Origin: Nitrospirota bacterium
Lineage (GTDB): Bacteria; Nitrospirota; Nitrospiria; Nitrospirales; Nitrospiraceae
DNA length: 40,191 nt
Direction of reading: 5' to 3'
Assembly (NCBI GenBank): GCA_028876065.1
Contig: JAGWTI010000023.1
Span: forward strand, 1-40,191
Numbering within the stretch: the first letter of the stretch is position 1; each line of letters opens with the position of its first letter. The notes beneath the pieces were generated by a model. That model did not search any database. It worked only from the letters and a program-made list of their open reading frames with translations, and was not told where the DNA came from. Of the stretch, positions 35,574-40,191 are shown piece by piece. The position numbers and the translations under genes are program-made.

Positions 35574-36314
35574 TCACCCCAACTCGCCTAAACGGCTCTG
35601 AACGATGCTCACCGCGGCGGCCGCAGCGGTTTCTGCCCGGAGAATTCTTGGGCCAAGCGTGACCGGCCGGAATCCGTGCTGAATCGCCTGGTCGGTTTCC
35701 TCGTCCCGCCAGCCCCCTTCCGGCCCGACCGCAATGATAATGGTCTTCGTGGCCATGGCGGGCAGTGCGACGCTCTGCAAGCTGGCTCCCTCGCACCGTT
35801 CGGTGAGGATGAATTTCGTCGCCTGCGCAGGCTGGCCGGCAAAGAAGTCGCGGGCGTGGACCGGCGAGGTCACGGTCGGCACGTCCCATCGTTCGGATTG
35901 CTGCGCCGCTTCGAACGCGATCCGTTGCCACCGTTCCCGTTGTGCATCGGAACGGGAAGGGCGAGGCCGAACGATGCCCTGCTCGGCGACGAGTGGGACC
36001 AGCGTGGCGATGCCAAGTTCGGTGGTTTTCTGGATGATCCAGTCCATCCGATCGCCTTTGAGGATGGTTGCTGCGAGCGTAATCGGCGGGCTGCTCGCTG
36101 ATGGGCCGGCACGTTCATCGAGGATGGAGCCCAGGATGGCCTGTTTGGTCACCTGGAGGGCTTTGACCAAGTACCGGCGGCGCTGTTCATCGCCCACCCA
36201 GAATTCTTCCCCGTCCGTGACCCTGAGGCTGCCTCGGAGATGATCGCACAGGGGGCCGGTAATCGTGACTTGTCCGTGAGTGATCTGGTTGGAACTGATG
36301 AAGAAGACCGGCAT
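35574..36314 (-). CDS. rsmE: 16S rRNA (uracil1498-N3)-methyltransferase RsmE
   Basis: The protein has 246 residues. The N-terminal PUA-like part (DHLRGSLRVTDGEEFWVGDEQ) and the SPOUT domain (ATILKGDRMDWIIQKTTELGI, AFEAAQQSERWDVP, IAVGPEGGWRDEE, VTLGPRILRAETAAAAAVSIVQ) are all present. The deep trefoil knot motif GPEGG and LRAETA are diagnostic. It methylates U1498 of 16S rRNA. It is 19 bases after dnaJ in the same direction and 13 bases from the convergent YCF48-like gene. Confidence 0.95.
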   Translation of the reverse strand: MPVFFISSNQITHGQVTITGPLCDHLRGSLRVTDGEEFWVGDEQRRRYLVKALQVTKQAILGSILDERAGPSASSPPITLAATILKGDRMDWIIQKTTELGIATLVPLVAEQGIVRPRPSRSDAQRERWQRIAFEAAQQSERWDVPTVTSPVHARDFFAGQPAQATKFILTERCEGASLQSVALPAMATKTIIIAVGPEGGWRDEETDQAIQHGFRPVTLGPRILRAETAAAAAVSIVQSRLGELG

Positions 36315-36333
36315 GTCGGCTGGAAGGGGGCCG

Positions 36334-37455
36334 TTATTCGAAGTATGTCTTCATCTTGTCGAAAAACCCGTCACCGTCGGTATCCATGGTCATGCCGCTT
36401 TCTTTCGCAAATTCCGTCAAGAGCGCTTTCTGTTTGGCGGTCAGCTTGGTAGGAATCTGGATTTTGACCTTCATGATCTGATCGCCGGTCTGCTGGCCCT
36501 TCAAGCTGGGCACGCCCAAACCCTTCAACCGAAACGCTTTGTCCTGTTGGGTCCCCGACGGCACTTTAATGACGGTCGTGCCCTTGAGCGTCGGCACCTC
36601 CACCTTGCCGCCGAGCGTGGCGGTGACGAAGCTCACGGGAATGTCGCAGACGATGTCGTTGCCCTTGCGGGTGAAGATCTCGTGGGGCTGCACGGTCACC
36701 GCCACGTAGAGGTCTCCAGGCGGTCCCCCGTTGTCTCCCGGCTCGCCTTCGTTCGCCAGCCGCAGGCGCATGCCCGACTCGATGCCCGCGGGGATGTTGA
36801 CCGACAGCATCCGTTCGCGGCGGACACGGCGGCGCCCTCGACAGGTCCCGCAGGGGTCGGTGATGATCTGGCCGGCTCCTTCGCATTGATTGCAAGGCCG
36901 GCTGATGCTGAAGAAGCCCTGTTGGAAGCGGAGCTGGCCGGCTCCTTTGCAACTGGGACAGACTTTTACGGCGTCGGCCGTGCGGGCGCCGGTACCCTTG
37001 CAATCGGTGCACGGTTCGGCTCGAGGAATCTTCAGCGTCGCTTCCTTGCCGTAGACGGACTCCTCGAAAGACAGGTCCAAATTGTACTGGAGGTCGCTGC
37101 CACGTTCGGCCCGTTGGCCGCTTCGCCCGGCGCCAAAAAAGTCTTCGAAAATGTCGTTGAAGACGTCGCCGAATCCGCCGCGCCCGAAATCGAACCCTTC
37201 CGGACCGCCGCCGAAGCCTTGTTGCCCCCCGGCATGGCCAAACATGTCGTACCGGCGACGCTTTTCCTGGTCGCTCAGAACTTCGTAGGCTTCGTTGATT
37301 TCCTTGAACTTCTCTTCGGCGGTTTTTTTAGGCTGTTCCCCATGCTGCAGGTCCGGATGGTACTGGCGGGCCAGCTTGCGGAAGGCTTTCTTGATCTCAT
37401 CGTCGGCCGCGTTGCGGTCGATGCCGAGTGTCTCGTAATAATCGCGTTTGGCCAC
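36334..37455 (-). CDS. dnaJ: Chaperone DnaJ
   Basis: The protein has 373 residues. It opens with a J domain (DYYETLGIDRNAADDEIKKAF) that keeps HPD in QYHPDLQ, then a Gly/Phe-rich linker (QQGFGGGPEGFDFGRGGFG). Four CxxCxGxG zinc repeats follow (CTDCKGTG, CPSCKGAG, CNQCEGAG, CGTCRGRR), and then the two-barrel C-terminal domain. DnaJ stimulates DnaK ATP hydrolysis and delivers substrates. A hairpin lies between dnaK and dnaJ and may adjust their ratio. Confidence 0.97.
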   Translation of the reverse strand: MAKRDYYETLGIDRNAADDEIKKAFRKLARQYHPDLQHGEQPKKTAEEKFKEINEAYEVLSDQEKRRRYDMFGHAGGQQGFGGGPEGFDFGRGGFGDVFNDIFEDFFGAGRSGQRAERGSDLQYNLDLSFEESVYGKEATLKIPRAEPCTDCKGTGARTADAVKVCPSCKGAGQLRFQQGFFSISRPCNQCEGAGQIITDPCGTCRGRRRVRRERMLSVNIPAGIESGMRLRLANEGEPGDNGGPPGDLYVAVTVQPHEIFTRKGNDIVCDIPVSFVTATLGGKVEVPTLKGTTVIKVPSGTQQDKAFRLKGLGVPSLKGQQTGDQIMKVKIQIPTKLTAKQKALLTEFAKESGMTMDTDGDGFFDKMKTYFE

Positions 37456-37483
37456 AGAAGTTCTTGGGGATGAACATAATGAA

Positions 37484-37512
37484 CCGGCTCACGCCAGAAG
37501 AGCGTGAGCCGG
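37484..37512 (-). terminator. Hairpin between dnaK and dnaJ
   Basis: CCGGCTCACG (37484-37493) and CGTGAGCCGG (37503-37512) form a perfect 10-bp stem with a 9-base loop. On the minus strand it is followed by TTCATTATGTTCATC, only moderately T-rich. It may be a partial terminator or an mRNA-stabilising element that lets dnaK be expressed above dnaJ. Confidence 0.55.
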
Positions 37513-37534
37513 CTGGTTCGGACCTGTCTCGCGC

Positions 37535-39469
37535 TTACTTCTTGTCCTTGTCGACTTCCTCGAATTCGGCGTCGACCACTTTCTCATCGGTCTTGGCCGA
37601 GCCGCCGTCGCCCTGGCCGCCTGGCTGGGGTCCGTCTCCGGGTCCGGCCGATCCCGTCCCGGCCGAGGCTTTCTTGTACATCTCCTCGGCCAGCTTGTAC
37701 GAGGCGCTCGTCAGGGCTTGCGTCGCCGACTCGATGGCGCCGGGATCATCGCCCTCCATGGCTTTGCGCAGCGCGGCAATGGCGTCCTTGATCCGCTGCT
37801 TGTCGTCTTCGCCGATCTTGTCCCCGTGTTCGGTCAGGTTCTTCTCCGTGCCGTAGATCAGGTTGTCGGCCTGGTTCCTGGCTTCGGCCACCCGCCGCCG
37901 CTTCTTGTCGTCGTCCGTGTGGGATTGGGCTTCTTTGACCATCTTCTCGATCTCGTCCTTGCTGAGCCCGCTGGAGGCGGTGATCTTGATGGACTGCTCT
38001 TTCTGCGTCCCCAAGTCCTTGGCCGCGACGTGCACGATGCCGTTGGCGTCGATGTCGAAGGCCACCTCGATCTGCGGCACCCCTCGAGGAGCGGGCGGGA
38101 TGCCGACCAGGTCGAATTGGCCCAGCAACTTGTTGTCGTTCGCCATCTCGCGTTCGCCCTGGAAGACCCGGATCGTGACCGCACTTTGACTGTCGGCGGC
38201 CGTCGAGAAAATCTGGCTCTTCTTCGTCGGGATGGTCGTATTGCGTTCGATGAGGTGCGTGAAAATCCCCCCGAGCGTTTCGATGCCGAGCGTCAGGGGC
38301 GTGACGTCCAGCAACAGGACGTCCTTGACTTCGCCCTTGAGCACGCCGCCCTGGATGCCGGCCCCGATGGCCACCACCTCGTCCGGATTGACGCCTTTGT
38401 GCGGCTCTTTGCCGAAAAACTCCCGCACTTTTTCGATGACCTTGGGCATGCGGGTCATACCGCCGACCAACACCACTTCGTTGATGTCCCGTGCGGTCAC
38501 GCCCGCATCGGCCAGCGCCTTCTTGCACGGCTCGATCGTGCGCAGGACCAAATCATCCACCAGCTGTTCCAGCTTGGCCCGCGTCAGCTTGATCACCAAG
38601 TGTTTGGGGCCGCTGGCATCGGCGGTGATGAAGGGGAGGTTGATCTCGCTTTCCTGTGAGGACGAGAGTTCGATCTTCGCCCGCTCGGCCGCTTCCTTCA
38701 GCCGCTGGAGGGCCATCCGGTCCTTCCGCAGATCGATGCCTTCCTGCTTCTTGAACTCGTCCACCAGCCAATCCATCACGCGCTGGTCGAAGTCGTCGCC
38801 CCCCAGGTAGGTGTCGCCGTTGGTGGATTTGACCTCGAAGACCCCTTCGCCGATTTCCAGGATGGAAATATCGAAGGTGCCGCCGCCCAGATCGTAGACG
38901 GCGATCCGCTCATCCTTCTTCTTGTCCAAGCCGTAGGCCAAGGAGGCGGCGGTCGGTTCGTTGATGATGCGGAGCACGTTGAGCCCCGCGATCTGTCCCG
39001 CGTCCTTGGTTGCCTGTCGCTGGCTGTCGTCGAAGTACGCCGGCACCGTGATGACGGCTTCGGTCACCTTTTCGCCAAGATAGTCCTCGGCGGTCTGCTT
39101 CATCTTCTGGAGGATCATCGCCGAGACCTCGGAGGGGCTGTAACGCTTGCCGCGAATTTCGACGTGGGCGTCTCCGTTGTTCGCCTCCACGACCTTGTAC
39201 GGCAAGCGCTTCATGGCTTCCTGCACTTGGCGGCTGTTGAATTTCCGCCCCATCAGCCGTTTGACCGAGAAGATCGTGTTTTCCGGGTTGGTGATGGCTT
39301 GCCGCTTGGCGATCTGGCCGACGAGCCGCTCCCCCTTGTCCGTGATGCCCACGACCGACGGAGTGGTGCGGCTGCCTTCGGCGTTGGCGATCACCACCGG
39401 GTCTCCGCCGCTCATGATGGCCACGCACGAGTTCGTCGTCCCTAAGTCAATGCCGATGACCTTGCCCAT
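37535..39469 (-). CDS. dnaK: Chaperone DnaK (Hsp70)
   Basis: The protein has 644 residues. It shows the canonical [14 protein letters not shown] start, [59 protein letters not shown] and the substrate-binding [14 protein letters not shown] region, with a Gly-rich, acidic C-terminus ending [10 protein letters not shown]. DnaK binds unfolded chains in an ATP-controlled cycle with DnaJ and GrpE, which flank it in the usual order. Its start lies 76 bases after grpE. Confidence 0.98.
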   Translation of the reverse strand: MGKVIGIDLGTTNSCVAIMSGGDPVVIANAEGSRTTPSVVGITDKGERLVGQIAKRQAITNPENTIFSVKRLMGRKFNSRQVQEAMKRLPYKVVEANNGDAHVEIRGKRYSPSEVSAMILQKMKQTAEDYLGEKVTEAVITVPAYFDDSQRQATKDAGQIAGLNVLRIINEPTAASLAYGLDKKKDERIAVYDLGGGTFDISILEIGEGVFEVKSTNGDTYLGGDDFDQRVMDWLVDEFKKQEGIDLRKDRMALQRLKEAAERAKIELSSSQESEINLPFITADASGPKHLVIKLTRAKLEQLVDDLVLRTIEPCKKALADAGVTARDINEVVLVGGMTRMPKVIEKVREFFGKEPHKGVNPDEVVAIGAGIQGGVLKGEVKDVLLLDVTPLTLGIETLGGIFTHLIERNTTIPTKKSQIFSTAADSQSAVTIRVFQGEREMANDNKLLGQFDLVGIPPAPRGVPQIEVAFDIDANGIVHVAAKDLGTQKEQSIKITASSGLSKDEIEKMVKEAQSHTDDDKKRRRVAEARNQADNLIYGTEKNLTEHGDKIGEDDKQRIKDAIAALRKAMEGDDPGAIESATQALTSASYKLAEEMYKKASAGTGSAGPGDGPQPGGQGDGGSAKTDEKVVDAEFEEVDKDKK

Positions 39470-39545
39470 GTGTGCTCTCCTTCCTCAAAAAACGGAATGC
39501 CGACCGGTCTCCAAGTTGCGGCGCGCCTACTGACTGACCGCGCAT

Positions 39546-40175
39546 CTATGGCGTGCCGGTTGAAGAATGCTCCTGGTTCGTGGTTGGGGCGCTGGCCACC
39601 GTGACCATCGCGGCCCGCAACATTCGGTCGTGCAACAGATAGCCTTTCTGGAATTCCTCGACCACGGTGTTCTCCTGAGCGCCAGGCGATTCGACGCGGG
39701 CCACGGCTTGGTGCCGGGCCGGATCGAACGGCTCGCCCACGCTGACAATCTGGCGGACGCCGGACTTGGCCAACACATCGATGAATTGCTTGAGCGTCAG
39801 TTCGACGCCTTCGATCAGGCTGCCGCTCTTGGCGCCTTCCTTGGGAGCGTCTTTCGCCGCTTTGATCGCCCGCTCGAGGTTATCGACGATCGGCAACAGT
39901 TCCTTCAGCAAGCTCTCGTTGGCGAACCGCGCATAGTCGCGTTGGTCCTTCTGCGCCAACCGCTTGTAATTTTCGAATTCGGCGGCCAGCCGTAAATGTT
40001 TGTCCTGAAGAGCCTGAGCCTCCTCCGTTTTCGAAGCCAGGGCTTGGCGCAAATCAGCGCTTTCTTCCTGCTGGAGCCCCCCTCCATTATTCGGAGGCAA
40101 GTCGCCGACAGGATTAGACTCTAAGTTATTGATATGACGTTCTTTTTCTTTATCGTGGCTCAAGGCATACACCAA
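39546..40175 (-). CDS. grpE: Nucleotide exchange factor GrpE (start near the window edge)
   Basis: The protein has up to 209 residues. A long N-terminal coiled helix (ADLRQALASKTEEAQALQDKHLRLAAEFENYKRLAQKDQRDYARFANESLLKELLPIVDNLERAI) precedes the beta domain (VGEPFDPARHQAVARVES, VVEEFQKGYLLHDRMLRAAMVTVA). GrpE releases ADP from DnaK. There is no in-frame ATG near the start: TTG 40175, GTG 40172 and TTG 40163 are candidates, behind GGGGAGGG at 40176-40183. The frame stays open to the edge, so the true start cannot be fixed. Confidence 0.9.
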   Translation of the reverse strand: MVYALSHDKEKERHINNLESNPVGDLPPNNGGGLQQEESADLRQALASKTEEAQALQDKHLRLAAEFENYKRLAQKDQRDYARFANESLLKELLPIVDNLERAIKAAKDAPKEGAKSGSLIEGVELTLKQFIDVLAKSGVRQIVSVGEPFDPARHQAVARVESPGAQENTVVEEFQKGYLLHDRMLRAAMVTVASAPTTNQEHSSTGTP

Positions 40176-40191
40176 CCCTCCCCGGAGATAG

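Noticed and set aside
39470-39545. CIRCE element near dnaK
   Set aside because: No TTAGCACTC/GAGTGCTAA pair between grpE and dnaK. It would be expected upstream of grpE, outside this window.

Overview
The window reads as chromosomal DNA of a GC-rich Gram-negative bacterium with an outer membrane, most likely a nitrite-oxidising Nitrospira or close relative. This is inferred, since no rRNA gene is present. The pointers are several beta-barrel proteins and lipoproteins, a full molybdate-uptake locus, a coproheme-decarboxylase-type protein, and housekeeping genes in the order recA-recX-alaS-ruvX-mltG.

Region 1 (1-10.55 kb, all plus strand) opens with the C-terminal end of a larger protein, probably a RiPP-type B12/radical-SAM maturase. 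A molybdenum-acquisition island follows. It holds a one-component HTH plus molybdate-binding-domain regulator, a divergent ModA-like periplasmic binding protein, a lipoprotein, an OprO/OprP-type porin, a stand-alone protein that seems built from three TOBE/Mop-like OB folds, canonical ModA, a small lipoprotein, a periplasmic VOC-fold protein, a molbindin (Mop), ModB and ModC. Together they could carry an oxyanion across the outer membrane, bind it in the periplasm, pump it inward, buffer it and sense it. This would suit an organism whose main energy enzyme is a molybdoenzyme.

Region 2 (10.6-18.9 kb, minus strand) is accessory. It carries two outer-membrane beta-barrel proteins of unknown function, a small membrane zinc-ribbon protein, a lipoprotein and an AT-rich promoter area. 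A broken, inverted N-terminal relic of one barrel gene lies against that gene's 3' end. A tRNA with anticodon CAT follows, then an OB-fold periplasmic protein, three uncharacterised proteins, a small zinc ribbon and a coproheme decarboxylase/chlorite dismutase-family protein.

Region 3 (19.1-31.8 kb, plus strand) is a dense housekeeping block: cinA-thpR, then recA-recX-alaS-ruvX-mltG-deoC, a large class III cyclase-like protein, deoB and a Rid-family protein. Several genes are joined by ATGA or longer overlaps. The cyclase-like protein keeps its metal-binding aspartates but appears to have changed nucleotide-recognition residues, and it sits between two deoxyribose-phosphate enzymes.

Region 4 (31.9-35.6 kb, plus strand) encodes exported proteins: one with HEAT-like repeats, one with five IPT/TIG domains and three DG(S/T)CC motifs, and a seven-repeat YCF48-like propeller. 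Region 5 (35.6-40.2 kb, minus strand) is grpE-dnaK-dnaJ-rsmE, with grpE at the right edge.
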